This document shows positions 47,521-60,545 of a stretch of 64,000 nucleotides of DNA, piece by piece. The stretch comes from Tupaia tana (taxonomy: Eukaryota; Chordata; Mammalia; Scandentia; Tupaiidae), in assembly GCA_026018925.1 (NCBI GenBank), contig JAKSZU010000018.1, forward strand, positions 30,628,452 through 30,692,451. The letters are read 5' to 3'. Within the stretch, counting starts at the first letter, position 1, and every line of letters begins with the position of its first letter. A program made the position numbers and the translations under genes. A model generated the notes under the pieces. The model was not told the DNA's origin and did no database searches. It saw only the letters and a program-made list of their open reading frames with translations.

Positions 47521-50105
47521 TTTAATTTTTGTTTCATTTTCTTTTATACATTCAATCACATTATTTAGCTTACAAAATAAATATTTCAACAGGTGAACAT
47601 TTCTCCCTAGTTCAGTTGATTAAAACTATAAAATGTCTTCAACAAATAACATCACATTTCTTTGTCCCATTAATGCTTTGCCTTTCTATTTTTCTACTAA
47701 ATGTCTTTCCTCAGACCTTCCTCTTTCACACACACCGTATCTGATAGAAGTTCTTTCTTTTAATATCCACAAAACCGGACATTATCAACATCAACAACAT
47801 TATTGTTTTTTTTTTTTGTTTTTTTTTGTTTTTTTTTACTAGTTTCTTACCTCCCTAGTGTTTTTTATACTTCATTCTTTCCTCTGAGTTCCAATTCTCT
47901 TTTTTTTTTTTTCGAAGTATATTCTTAGGTAATTCATTCAGCCAGGGTATCTGAATGATTTGCTGACTCACAGAAAAATCTCTATCCAGTGTTTTAGGCA
48001 CTTCACAACTGTTGCCGTAGTCTAAGCAGCCTTTGGAAGTCTTGGCTTTAGTGGAAGCCTTGTTCCAGCTCCTCTCCTTCTTCTAACCCAAAGTGGCATT
48101 TCCTGCCTTGCATGCCTAGTGGAATCCTGGCTCCTAGACTCTAGGACCTGTTGCTAGATTTGATACCACCTCTCCTACTGCTCCCCTGTTGCCCTGGCTT
48201 CATGTTCCCAATCTATTCCTGTCACCTGGAGAATTTTCACTTTCTTTTAAGTTTGACTGTGTGCTAAAAATGTTTTTGGTAATATTTTATTCAGAAGTTG
48301 TGTGTGTTTGGAGTAAGAACAATTTCATAAATATTTAGAGCATATATCTGTAAAACTTTAATATTAAATTTCTTTTCTAAACAAATTTGTTTTTATCCTT
48401 AATATGATTTCCAATTGCACTGTACCTTTGGCCATATTTAGGAAATTAAGTAGTTGAATGTCATTATTTTGTAACTTTTTTTATTTTGCAAATGAAGCAC
48501 CTTTTGAACATATAGGTTTTAATCTACTTTTGCTGATGGACTAGAGTTCTACCTATCAATAATCCACAATGGGCAGATAACATACCTGTTACACCTTTCT
48601 ACCACTGTCTTAATGCCTGCCTTATGTTTACATCCCCATTCACCCCAGTGGTCTCCCTGACATACCTTTCTACTACCACATTATTAACTTTATTATGTCT
48701 ACATTCTTCTCAGCTTCTCATACTGGAAAGTAATATGATGAACTTGGAATTTAATGACTGAACATAGCTCCATAAGATTGCCCTTTCTAAAATGCTAGTT
48801 TTTTTAACAGAGGTTTGTGAAATGTAAAAAGCGAGTAGACTTGTGGCATTGAAGAAGGCCATTATGAAAGATATTTTGAGCGCCAGTAGTTCAGTATTCT
48901 CTTTTAGTGACCGTAGATCGCATTACCTCAGACACCGCCATGTTTGCTATTTCTATTTAAATATACCTGTATCTTCCAAAGAGCTCAGTATTAACTCTTA
49001 TGGAGTTTGATGGAAATGAAAACTCAAAAGGAAAAGAAAATAATCATCTTTCTAAAAAGAAAATTTCTCTCTTTCTCAAACAAACATGAAAAAAAAAAGC
49101 AACAAAAAAAATCCATACTCACAAATTAATCAACACAAAAATATCTGAAACAAGTAACGTTTGTCCTAGCATCATGATATGGTAAAAATTATAGCCCAAA
49201 TGTATAATAATATCTGGGCTCACTTTTATTATAGCACTAATATGAAGCCTATTTCAAGGAGAATGAAGTAGAGAAAGTTGCATTTCAGTATGTGAAAGGC
49301 TAGGTAAAATTACATGGGCTTTGTCATATTTGTGCATCTAAATCTAATGGGAAATTAAGTAACTCAAGCTGTGCACTGTCATCCCCAGGAGCTCATCATT
49401 TGAAGGAATGAAGATGTTCAAAGGAAAACCTTCAGTCTCATGCCAGAAGATGTTCCCAGCTGTATAAATGCCTAACTCAGCTTCTAGTCCTTAGAAATTA
49501 AGCAGCTCATTGAAAATTCAAGCTCAGGCCAGAAGCTACATCCGGGCTCAGATGTTGAAATCAGTCTCTCCTGCTGATCAAACTGTGACACAGCCAAAGC
49601 AATAGGTCTGGCTCCTCACTTAATTCTCAGAGCCCTTTTTTGTTTCCTTCTGCAGTGGTATGGCATTTAAAATATAACTCCTACGTGTACACTGTACACC
49701 ATGCCTTCTCAGGGCAGATGGGAGTGAGAAATCTACCAAATTCAATCTGTAAAATTATATCAGAGCATTAGGTAATGATTGTCCTAGTCAAGTCAGCTGA
49801 GGACAGCTGGGTTACTTGGAATAATAATTAACAGGCGAGGAATGGCAGATAGGTAGTAGATGATAGGAGTTGCAGAACGCTATGGCAAAGACTTTAATTT
49901 CAAATGCCTCTAGTAATGCTGCTAATGAAAACATACCAGTAAAGACTTAGTATTAATAAATGAGTAAAAAATAATTTTGAATTAGTACATTTGTCAGTTA
50001 GAACCAATGTTTGTATAGTAATAGTTTAGTTCCAATCCCTCGAGGAGTTTCCTAGAGGAAATTACTGCTAACAGTTGATTGTGTATCTTTTTAAAAGCTT
50101 TAAAT
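47520..50105. other. 2.6 kb without recognisable elements
   Basis: T-rich runs at 47800-47840 and 47899-47914. The stretch at 47930-48240 has higher GC but no recognised gene; 49360-49800 is likewise unique-looking. Confidence 0.45.
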
Positions 50106-50110
50106 ATGTA

Positions 50111-50240
50111 CAAGGGGACTTCAAAAAGCTTATGGAAAAGTGAAATTAAGGTAAGTTTATTTTGGTGCAAAGTAAAGTAAAAACCCATGTATAATATTTT
50201 CATAACATGCATTTTCCATGAACTTTTTGAAGACCCCTTG
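50111..50240. mobile_element. Tc1/mariner-like MITE, 130 bp
   Basis: TA flanks both ends. Inverted ends caaggggacttcaaaaagct and agctttttgaagaccccttg-like sequence (…aactttttgaagacccc) pair with few mismatches over about 28 bp. No coding capacity. Confidence 0.88.
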
Positions 50241-50333
50241 TATATAAGCATATTTTTGCATTTTTTTATATAAAGATTCATATAATGTACAAAACAATGA
50301 ATATTTCCATAACAGGTCATAAGAAACTTCTCT

Positions 50334-50587
50334 TTCTTTTCTTCCCCCTAATTGCCAGAGGGTGCATGCACTGTTCAGAGAGAGAAGAGAGAAAGAGAAG
50401 GGGAGAAAGCACTCCCCAGTGGGATGTGGTCATGTCACAATCACTCCTCTAATTCTCTCTTTAGAATTTGGTCATGCACTCACATGAGCCTGGCCTGTTT
50501 TTTAAACTGCCAAATCTGGGATTTGAACTGAACAGTTGACCATGTGGGATCTAGCTCCCTTAACCATCAGACCATGGGCCAGCTCCT
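50334..50587 (-). mobile_element. SINE-A-like, older variant
   Basis: attgccagagggtgcatgca, gcactccccagtgggatgt, and a head with accatgtgggatctagctcc. Same variant as 32797. Confidence 0.83.
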
Positions 50588-50599
50588 ATAGGGAACTCA

Positions 50600-50945
50600 T
50601 TCATCTTTTTAAATAATTCCAGAATATTGTGGTAAATACTTTAAATTACTCAACTACTCTCCTAATGATTTCTGTTGAGCTTGTTTACAATATTTTACAA
50701 AGCCTGTTCCAACAAATAAGATTATTCATATAGCATTTTGTACAAGTGTGAAATATATATGTAGGATTAAACTTCTAGAAAGTAGAAATTGATAGAGTGA
50801 AAGCTATGCACATTTTAGAATTTGATAGCTGTGGCATAATTTCCATCCCAAGGACAAAGTCCTTGGAGTAGAATTGTTTGGTCAAGTGGTATATGCCTTT
50901 ACCTTTCAGAAATACTGTACTAATGTGTATTCCTAGGCATTATGG
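50600..50945 (-). mobile_element. L1M 3'-region fragment, antisense
   Basis: ggattaaacttctagaaagt and gtagaattgtttggtcaagt fit antisense old L1 3' UTR. Confidence 0.5.
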
Positions 50946-50979
50946 CAAACTAGATAATATAAAAATTCTCCCCAAAATA

Positions 50980-52330
50980 TCTCAAATAGTAAGCAATATA
51001 CAACAAATATCTCATATGTAGAGCTAAGTTTGCAAAAAAGTAAGGCAAATCTCCAGGAATCAAGAATGGAAAAGATACTGAAAGCCAAGGAGCAGGCAGA
51101 GCAGACAATGAAGCCACAAATGTCTTGAGGGCATTTAGAGTTTCAGATAACAAAGATGCTTAATATTTAACAGCCATGGGGAAATGTGCAGATGAGACTT
51201 TGGGCACAGCACAGTGGAGAATGGAACCAAGACCCTCACATGAAACTGGAATCTTCAAGCACTGTATCTTCCATGAAAAGATGGACTAGAAAAAACAACC
51301 AGCAAAAAGAGATAATCATGGAAGTTACCCATCTGGCTTGGCCTGGGGTAAAAATAAAGTATTGCCTGAGAATGTATAACCACAGGCCTGCCCGCAAGTG
51401 GGCTAGGGGTTTTAATATATATACTACCTTGCGTGCCCAACAGAGATAAATACAAATTCTCTCTAAAGATTCTTGTCTTCAACCCAGGCTGCATAAGATT
51501 CCCATGGATATAAGGCTTAATTGAACATAAGCTCATATCTAAAATTGCATCATGTAGGAAGAAACCTATTTCCATGTATGAATGTAAGGAAAAAAACCCC
51601 AGCAATATTAGACCTCTAGGACCAATTGATCAGATTGAATATAAAATGAGTTTTACATGCTTTTAGCAAAGAAAATCAGAAGTAAACTATAAATAAGAAC
51701 ACACTCATAAGCAAGACCTTAACAATTAAAAAAATAGAACTTCTGACAAAAATATAATAATCAGGGGACCAGCAGTTAGCATAATGGCTATGTCGCTGGA
51801 CTCCCATGCAGTCAACCGCGGTTCACATCCCAGACCTGGTGGCTTAAAACTCACGCCGGGCGCGTGTGCGTGCGTGCCCAAGATCCCGAGAGGAGAATGG
51901 AGGAGGCCATCCCCCCTGGGGGGTGATTTCTCGCTTTCTTTCTCTTTGTCTCTCTCTGTCTGTCTGGTGAGCACACATGCCCTATAGCAAAAACTTCTCC
52001 AAAAAAAGAAAAAAATATAATAATCAAAGTTTAGAATGCAATAGATGGGTTAAATAAGCAGATTAGACTCAGTTGTAAAAAGAATTAGCAAAATGGAAAG
52101 ATCTGAGAAAAGTACCCAAAATACAGCATAAAATTAGAAGGATGGAAAATATGAGTGACTATGAATATATGAACACAAGAAGGACAACATACATTGTACT
52201 GGCATTCTAGATGGAGAAAAGAGGATAGAGAAATATGAGAAATATTTGAAAAGAGAATTGCTGAGAGTTTTCCAGAATAGATAAAAGATATGAATCCTTA
52301 AGTTCAGTGAGTATGATAAGTCCCAAATTC
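50980..52330 (+). mobile_element. L1M/old HAL1-type ORF1 region, degenerate
   Basis: Sense sequence such as gttgtaaaaagaattagcaa, aattgctgagagttttccag and agataaaagatatgaatcct fits the ORF1 region of old L1 or HAL1. The 5' part (51000-51640) is less certain. A young SINE-A splits it. Confidence 0.55.
51764..52010 (+). mobile_element. SINE-A, young, perfect duplication
   Basis: Complete head ggggaccagcagttagcata, a body missing about 20 bp (aggagg joined to ccatcccccctgg), and an A-rich tail. 16-bp perfect duplication aaaaatataataatca at 51748-51763 and 52011-52026. Confidence 0.97.
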
Positions 52331-53685
52331 TCTCACTGCATTTTAGTATGCAGAATATATATTTTAATGAAATATAGCTGAATTTTCCAAAACAAAAAAT
52401 TAGTGAGAAGAATGGCATTGTTTTACCTTTTCGCAAATCTCTTTACTGTCTGTTTGAATAGACTATAACTGGATTCTCTGACTTGCTTTTGTATTCAATA
52501 TCAAATATGGAACCTCTGAAAAACTGCAACTTGTGAGGGCATTAGAATGCCCTTCACGAGGAAGACAAAATTTATTTTAGTACTATTATAAACATAATTT
52601 TGATCTGTGGAACTCCTGAAAATTCTCTGGATTCCTCAAGGGTCTCTAGACCACGCTTGAAGAACTACTGATTTTCAGTAAGTTTCCTGCTATAGGACTG
52701 AGTATTACGAAAAAATATTCTACATAGATACATACATACATCATATGCACTCTATATGAATCATGATTTTTTTCAGGGAATTAGAATACCATAAAGTTCA
52801 CTTGGATTTAAAATAAGACTCAGAGGATTAGTTTAATCTCTCTTCCATGACTCAGGGGGGTACTTCAGGAGGTCCTGCAGTGATATCCTTGTGAACATCA
52901 AGTATTTCATATTGGTATGTGCAGAAGTCTTGAGTCACATCAGATATTTTTAGCTAATAAAATGGTAGGTAAACTATTTGTTACCATGTTATGAATATGA
53001 ATGTCATTCTCTACTACATAACTGCAAATGGAAGATAAAAATTATCTGCTAGGAGGCTAACAGATTGGGTTTTATTTTATGGTTTGCATTTAAAACCCAC
53101 ACATTTCAAAATCATAAGAAAACTGATGCAACAATTGACTTTGGAGACCTGCTGAGGAGAAATAGAGGATTTTTTAAAATTTCCTGGGAAAAGTCTCATT
53201 TACATCACTTGAATTTTACCATCAAATTTTCTTTAACTGATCTGCATCTGATATTTCTCATTTCTAATTTTTTTTTTTTTGTCATTAAAGAGATGGCTCC
53301 CATCTGAACTTGTTAAGGGATTGTATTCTTGGATTCTATTGGTCTCATACACATTGAACAAACCTGACCAATATATTTTTCCTATGTTATTTATTTGATT
53401 ATACAAAGTCTAAGTTGCAAGACATTATTTCAGTAGTGCTCAGGAAGACAGTTATAATAACCCATTAGATCTCGGACATCTCAATTTCAATGAAAAAGAC
53501 TAACATTCTCTCTACATGTTTACGTGAATCCTCAAGGTTTAGTCCCAATTCATTTCTACTGAAACAGAGAGAGTAGATGAGCTATTCAATTTTTAACATG
53601 AGACACCCTGTGACATGCAAAATGACATTACAAGAAGAATATGAGATAAAAGAATGATTTGTTCCAGTGGAAATGGCATTTATTA
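52330..53685. other. No feature recognised
   Basis: AT-rich; a faint MER-type texture at 52590-52680 is not secure. Confidence 0.4.
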
Positions 53686-53689
53686 CATG

Positions 53690-54560
53690 TACATGTATTG
53701 TGTATCTACAAGGCACTTTATTAGTCCCTGGGATATGAAGACTAAGAAATAATCTTTGCCTTCACAGTCCAGTAGAGGAAATAAATCTGTGAACAAAACT
53801 GATAGAGTGTGATCAAGCTTATAATAAAGATGTACAAGGTGTATTTATGGCACAAAGGGAGTGATGTATTCTGCTTATGGAATTGAAAAGGCTTCACCTT
53901 TTAGCTGATCTTGAGGATTAAGCTGGTGATTTCTAGGTTGTCAAAGATGGTAAGAGTATTCTAGGCAGGAAGAACTATGTGTGCAAACCCTGAAAAACCC
54001 TGTTATGCCTAAGCACGGCAAGTAATTTGATTCGTCAAGGCTGGAGTGAGGGGTGAAGATGAAGAGCAGTTGGAAATGATGTTGAAAAGTGGGTAGACAT
54101 CAGTCTGTCAGGTTTCTGTAACACAAGCGAGGACCCTTGAACTTGATCACATAGGTCTCTGATTTTCCTGATGGGCCCTAGAGCAGGAGAGTCACAAGGT
54201 GACTGGAAGTGTTGATGAATTGTGATGGGGCGAACAGGCAGGGGACTGCTCCTGTGCCTGCTTTAGTAGGAGCTGCTCAACTTTACATGTGCTCATGTTG
54301 TAAGAACGTAGGTGTAATAATTTATTTTACTCAACAGTTGTCTATCGTGCATATACTAGGTGCCAGACATTGTGCTTGCATATGCAACTGATAGCCTGCG
54401 TGAAGCTTATCTTTCAGTGCAGAATATATTCCTTCTAAAAAAGTTGGAAATTCACAGCTATAGATGATGGGAAACCACTAAAGAGTGGCAAGCAAGAGAG
54501 TGATGTGATTAGATCTGCTTCTTAGAAATCTCATTCTGGGTGCAGTTTGGACAGTGGGTT
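53690..54560 (+). repeat. Unclassified ancient mammalian repeat
   Basis: Contains ttgccttcacagtccagtag, attctaggcaggaagaacta and agagagtgatgtgattaga, a familiar order in very old mammalian repeats. The same segments occur at 33720-34050. Family not named. Confidence 0.45.
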
Positions 54561-54564
54561 AGAG

Positions 54565-55172
54565 AACAGAGAGAGTCTGGGAAGAAAATCGAAGTATAAA
54601 ATCAATAGCATCTGAGGTACAGACATTGTATTGGGGTAAGTCCCAGGTTTCTGGCTTAGATGAACATACCTACTGTAAGGAATCTAGGAGGAAGAGAAGG
54701 GGGCTGAAAAACCTGTGGCGCTTTCCAAAATTAGGGAGATGTTGGGAGAGGAAGAGGTAGTAAAACAGACTAAGAGAGAGGGAGAAAGAGAGAGAAGGGG
54801 AGACAGTGAGAGAACATGCAGGAAAGAGTGTTATCGCAAGGGCAGAGTTTAAAAAAGGCAGAGATTAGTAGTGTCTACAATTCAAGGAGCTCTTGTAAGA
54901 TAGATGGAGAGATCTTCACAGATTTGGCACGTGAAGAAGGTTGGGTGGCCTTGGCAGACTCAGTTTCACTGGAAGCCAGATTGCAGTGGGCTGAGATGTG
55001 AATAAGTGGCAAGGAAGTAGAGATGGTGAGAATAGACCTCTCCTTTCAGCAAATGGCTATGAAGGCAGAAGGGGAGAGTGCATGATTGCTGGAGAAAATG
55101 CTGGAGTGGGAGGCATGAGTTTATCAATATGTCCAGAAGAGGGATTCAGAAGGTTGGAAAATAGAAGATAAT

Positions 55173-55215
<43 letters not shown>

Positions 55216-56245
55216 ATGTATGTGTACGTGTAACTACTAAGAGAGATCTGGAGGAGGTGGGAAGGAACTAGTCTCCAGCATAGGTCATTATTGAAAAACC
55301 CTAGATAGCCAAAAGATGCATAGTGATCAAATGTTTAGAGAAAATAAGAATAAAAATTTTTTTTAAAAAAGAAAAAGAAAAAAACCCCAGACAAGTAAGA
55401 ATTTAATAGGAAACTATTACATGTATCCACATACACATGCATTTGGGATATGGGGGCGGGATGCATATATTGAGAACAGTGTGAAAATTAATTTTAGTTT
55501 TACCAGGGTATTGAAGGATTTGGGGTATCGAGCAAGGAACTGTGGAATCTAAGTCATGTCTTTTAAATTATTGAATTCCTCTATTTAGGACATTCTAATT
55601 TCAGAATAGTAAAGTTGCCTTAGATTGAGTCTGACTGATACCCTAATAATCTGGTTTGGAGTGCACAGAAAATGCATTTTTTTAAAAAAAATCACTGGAG
55701 ACTACTTAAGAAACTCTTTCCTCTTTCAACCTTTTTATTTTTTATCCCTTTATTGTTATTGACTATAAGTTTTCCATGAGTCCTTGAGCTCTAAATTTTC
55801 CATGGATGTAAAAGGCTACCTTATGGTATTTAATGGTGGTTTTTCATATGCCAACTAGGATTTGCTTTTTAGATGAAATATTTTCTATCCCACAGCTGGA
55901 TTCTGTCAGAGATGCTGGTGACCCTCTAAGAAAAACCAGATGTGTGAAGTTATTAGCCTTAGGGATGACTTTAAAATGAGAAATAACATCATATTCTCTA
56001 CATAGTTGCTGTTGGTTCTGTTTTGTTAAAACATCTTGCGTATATAGTAACTTGTTAGCTGTTGCTTGTTATCATCCTGCCTGTAGGGCTGATGGGGAGG
56101 TGTGGAGATGGGAAGGTTTAATCGACACATAGCTCTGAATGTGGGGTAAAATCCTGTATTTGTTCTTGACTTTGGTACTAATTTCCAGTGTGAGGTGGGA
56201 GAAATGTATTATATCTCACTATATATCAGGTTTTCAATAAGTAGA
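54565..56245. other. GT microsatellite, otherwise no feature recognised
   Basis: (GT)n spans 55173-55208, followed by a degenerate alternating stretch to 55231. GA-rich at 54772-54812. No gene. Confidence 0.5.
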
Positions 56246-56248
56246 AAG

Positions 56249-56466
56249 GAGGTTTAGATGATGGTGCAGGGTGTTCTGGGTTCAAGTGCAGAATCCTCCC
56301 TGATTACACCATGCATACGTGTGCTCATGACCTGAGACTGGCTGATGCTGGGGGTGGATTGCAGTGATGGAGGCTGAGGAGAGGGAGAGAGACAAAGAAC
56401 CTGTCTCTCTGATCCTGTCTGTGTCTTTTGCTCATGAAATAAATAAATAAATACATAAGTTTAAAA
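56249..56466 (+). mobile_element. SINE-C
   Basis: ggtttagatgatggtgcagg, gatgctgggggtggattgca, and tail ctcatgaaataaataaataa. Confidence 0.75.
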
Positions 56467-56469
56467 ATA

Positions 56470-58205
56470 TGCAGAAAGTGGAGTGATAAAACATCCATAG
56501 GTGATTTATAGGGGAATGCAGCTCCTATGTAGCAATTAAGAAGATGTTCAACCTAATCTACATTGTTCCTGAAAATTGGGCTTGTTAAAGTATGAAATGT
56601 CCCCTGGGGAGAACTTCCCTCCACACATGCTTTCTAGCCATTGTATTTATAAGTGTTATGAAGTCAGGCTGGGTCTCGCAGACAGGGACAAGCTTGTTTC
56701 TTATGGTGTTTTACAGGTTTTGACATTGATCTTGGGCTAAAGACATATAAATCTCTGACTGTTATCTTCTCTCCACCACAATTTACCAAAAGAAACATGC
56801 TCCTGGTTTACTCAGCACTCCAACTCTCTCCACCCCTGGGAACTCCTCCTGAACATGTGTTACTAAGATTTCCAGTCTGTGTTCACTGATTTTATGGTGC
56901 AGTTAGCTACTGACTTATCTTCTACTGCTAGGCCCCCTTTTTTGTTACCTGCCTTGGTTTTTATTTTTCTCCAAACACATTGAATATATTTTCTCTAAAC
57001 AGTATCCAAATGCTTGATTGTCAAAGGAAGTTGATAAGAGTATGCTGTGCTACATACTGTGAAAGGAGCTAATCAAAGCAGCTTTTTAATTGCTATAGTA
57101 ATGATTTAGATTTGCAAAAAAATACTCAAGTTAAATTTGCATGACTAATTAATTAAGCAAAGCTCACAATGACAAACATAATTTAGCACATCCAAAATTG
57201 AAACTATATCCTGGTCGGAGCCAAAAGAGACAACACAAAGTGCTCAAAACCCCCTTTAGTCCACTCTCTGTAGGTCTTGTTGCCAATTCTCATATTTAAG
57301 TTTGTTATACATGGAGCATAGTTAATTGCAAAACATTCCTGAGCCTCCTACTTTTTTTTTAACAGAGAATTTTCATGAGTTTTGACATATTTGTTCAATC
57401 TTTTAACAGCTAAATTTTGTCTAATAGAATGGGAATCTCAAATGGGAAAGGAGACATCTCTACCTACCTACCTATCATCTATTTTCATCTACTAATTTGT
57501 CTTTCTATAAACTGTTAGATCAGCTTTTATTGCATATAAATATTTTATATAGGAAAGTGGTTTGATTGGAGACATGGAGATCAAATTGCCATGGAACTCT
57601 ACAGGTAAAAATGCATACAGATGTGGCAAATCTTAAAGGTATCAGAGTAATTCAAAGTCTCTTGGAGTCCTTGTTGAGACAAAACTATGCAGGTCTGAGA
57701 AAGTAGGAAAATATCCTTCTTCTAACTCCTGCTCATACAGCTTATGAACGACTTTGTCACTTGTCTACCAAAGTGGAATTACTGGGTTGAGAGTAACATG
57801 GGGAAAAGTCACTTTCCCTTAGATACTCTTTTTCCTTCCATAAAGCAAAGGTCTCAGTTAGATCAAAGACTAATATCTGAATCAAGGACCATATTTTGCT
57901 CCCGAAGGCCAGATCACGCTCAAATGGACCTGCAAAGCCAAGTCCTCATTCTTAAGCAATCACAGCACAAGAGTGACAAACTTCACTTCATGCAAATTGA
58001 CTCTTGAAGGTTCCACCCACCAGTGCAACACACTTCACAGGTTGAGTCAGTATTGATCTAGAACCTGCTATGTGCCAGGTACTGTTCTCAACATAAGCCT
58101 GGCACAACTGATACTAGATTGGAGCCCTGTGACTTTCACAGGTACATCTTTGAGGGAAGGTATGCAAACAGATCATTCATATGTAGATGTCATTCTTTTA
58201 AGTTA
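56470..58205. other. Mostly no feature; small MIR remnant
   Basis: 58048-58095 (cctgctatgtgccaggtact) is a MIR/L2 remnant. 57744-58007 is open for 87 codons but matches nothing known. Confidence 0.45.
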
Positions 58206-58208
58206 CCT

Positions 58209-58465
58209 TTTTTTAGAGAGATTTTTGCTGTAGGGCACATGAGCTTGCTGAAGAGACAGAGAAAGAAAGTGAGAACTCACTCCCCCCCACCCCCCAAGGG
58301 AGAATGATCACACCACAACTCCCTCTCCTCCATTCTCCTTTCAGGATTTTGGGTATGCAAGCACATGCACTCCATGTGAGTTTTAAACTTCTGGGTTGGG
58401 GACTTGAACCACAGTCAGCTATGTGGGAGTCCAGCCACATAACTATTACGCCATCTGCTTGTCCC
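58209..58465 (-). mobile_element. SINE-A
   Basis: Short T-run, gctgtagggcacatgagct, C-rich centre, head ending ctgcttgtccc. Confidence 0.9.
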
Positions 58466-58915
58466 TTAAATTTCCATTTAATGGCAGATTGTCTGATTTC
58501 ATATAACTAGTCATAAATTTTCCTCCATGATACATAGGTAGCAACAAGCATTATATAATTATAATGATGAAAACTACAAAATACAGAAAACTGCTAAGAA
58601 CAATATTAATACCTACCTATGCAGACATACAGCAGAATTTCCAAATGGCATTTGTTATATTTGTTTTAAGTTTCTTCTTAATCAAAGAAATGATGCTGTA
58701 CTGATAAATTTTTTATCTCTTCCTTTTTCACTTCTCTCTCTCTATTCCTTTTTAGAGGCACCACTATTACGATTCTGCTATGCAGCCACCCACTCTCTCT
58801 TTTATATTTTTACTAGATATAGAATATGCCTATATATGTAGTATTGTTTTTAGACCTTTTATAAATTCTACATAAATGTTATCATACTGCACACATTGTT
58901 TTATTATTGTTTTTT

Positions 58916-59104
58916 TTTTAAAAAAAAACCTATTTTATTTAACTGTTTATTTATTTCTTTATTCATTTTTAATTTGACCAGAGAGGTACAGAGAGAGAGA
59001 GAGAGAAGGAAAGTGAGAAAGCAAACTGCCAGGTCCAGGACTTGAACCATGGTCAGCCACGTGGGAGCCCAGCACCCTTAACCACCACGCCACCGGCCAG
59101 CCCC
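58916..59104 (-). mobile_element. SINE-B
   Basis: (TTTA)n tail, aatttgaccagagaggtaca, head ending ccaccggccagcccc. Duplication ttattattgttttt on both sides. Confidence 0.92.
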
Positions 59105-59167
59105 TTATTATTGTTTTTGAATTGATCTATTTTAGTGCATATAGATTAAGTACATTGTAACTATGTA

Positions 59168-59299
59168 CATGGGATCTTCAAAAATTCATGTAAAATGCAT
59201 ATTATGAAAAAGCTGTGCATAGATTTCAAAATCTTTTGCACCAAAAGTAAACTTAACACATTAATTCCATTTTCCCACAACCTTTCTGAAGTCCTTTTG
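59168..59299. mobile_element. Tc1/mariner-like MITE, 132 bp
   Basis: TA on both sides. Ends catgggatcttcaaaaattc and …cctttctgaagtccttttg are degenerate inverted repeats matching the copy at 50111. Confidence 0.8.
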
Positions 59300-59803
59300 T
59301 ATATTATTTGCTGTGTGAGCATATCTTAATTTATCCTTTTTTTTCTATCTATGAACATTTAGAATGTTTCTAATTATTTTTTTTCCTATTACAAACAAAG
59401 CTTAAGGAGACATCCTTAAAAATATTTATTTACGTACTTGGGGGAGAATTTTCCTGAAGTATGTATCTAGAAGCAGAATTACTGGACTGAATGTGTTTAT
59501 ATTTTCAAATACATTAAGTGTTATTTTCTGAGTGGTAGGATATACCCACTGGTAAATGCCTAAGGATCACCCATATCCTTACCAACACTGGCATTGTCAG
59601 ACTTTTTAATATTTTCCAGTCCAACGAGTTTCCCAGATTACATATGAGATTCAGCACTTCTCACATGTGCCTGTTGAGCACTTAAAATGTATAGCTAGTT
59701 TGAGTTGTGCTTTAAGTATATAATACATACCAGATTTTGAAAGTTAAATATGAAAAAAGATGATAACTTACATTATTGATAATTTTTATATTGATTACAT
59801 ATT

Positions 59804-60248
59804 GAAATGATAATAATTTGGATAACCAGGTTAAATAAAATATATTTGTAAAATTAATTTCTCCAGAGCCAGCAAGTGGCAAGATGGTTAAGGTGCTGGA
59901 CTCCCACTTGGGTGATCACAGTTTGAATTCCAGACCCGGTGGCTTGCTTTCTCACTTTCCCTCTCTCTCTCTGGTCAGATTAATAATAATAATAATAATA
60001 AAATTAAATAAATAGTTTTTAAAATTTAATTTCTTCTGGTACTTTTTAATATGTACTTAATAGGAAAATAAAAACCACATGTATTTCTATGAGACAGCAC
60101 TGGTCTAGAAATTAGCATAATGTTAAATAGTCATGGTGAAATGATAATAATTTGGATAACTAGTTTAAATAAAATATATTTGTAAAATTAATTTCTCCAG
60201 GGCCGGCAAGTGGCATGGTGGTTAAGGTGCTGGACTCCCACTTGGGTG
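59804..60248 (+). repeat. 111-bp direct duplication, 334-bp spacing
   Basis: 59804-59914 and 60138-60248 align without gaps and with about six mismatches. Each includes unique AT-rich DNA plus the first part of a SINE-B. Confidence 0.92.
59866..60015 (+). mobile_element. SINE-B
   Basis: Head agagccagcaagtggcaaga, B-box-like gtttgaattccagaccc, pyrimidine tract, (AAT)n tail at 59980-60002. Confidence 0.9.
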
Positions 60249-60261
60249 TCCATGGTTTGAA
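60200..60261 (+). mobile_element. SINE-B 5' fragment (duplicate copy)
   Basis: Head only (ggccggcaagtggcatggtg to tttgaatc), cut off next to the SINE-A target site. Confidence 0.85.
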
Positions 60262-60274
60262 TCATGATGACTAT

Positions 60275-60532
60275 TTGGAGAGGTTTTTTTTTTTTTCTTA
60301 TTGGGTGCATGTGCTCGCCAGAAAGACAGAGAGAGACAGAGAGATAGAAAGCGAAAAATCACCCCCCAGGGGGGATGGCCATGCCGCAGTCCCTTCTCCA
60401 TTCTCCTCCTGGGATCTTGAGTACGCACGCACATGCGCCTGGCGTGAGTTTTAGCCACCGGGTCCAGGACTCGAACCACCGTCAACTACATGGGAGTCCA
60501 GTGACATAGCCATTCGGTTAACTGCTGGTCCC
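60275..60532 (-). mobile_element. SINE-A, young
   Basis: T-run 60283-60297, body with the C/G palindrome, full head. Duplication atgatgactattt / atggtgactattt. Confidence 0.95.
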
Positions 60533-60545
60533 ATGGTGACTATTT

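Larger units (their letters stand above)
58480..59640 (-). mobile_element. L1M 3'-region, antisense, with nested MITE and SINE-B
   Basis: agaagcagaattactggact and ccatatccttaccaacactg, then cattgtcagactttttaat, are antisense old L1 3' landmarks. A SINE-B (58916) and a MITE (59168) are nested. Confidence 0.65.

Noticed and set aside
57744..58007. 87-codon frame on the plus strand
   Set aside because: No recognisable domain, no splice context and no repeat-free conservation evidence; a length that chance allows in 64 kb.
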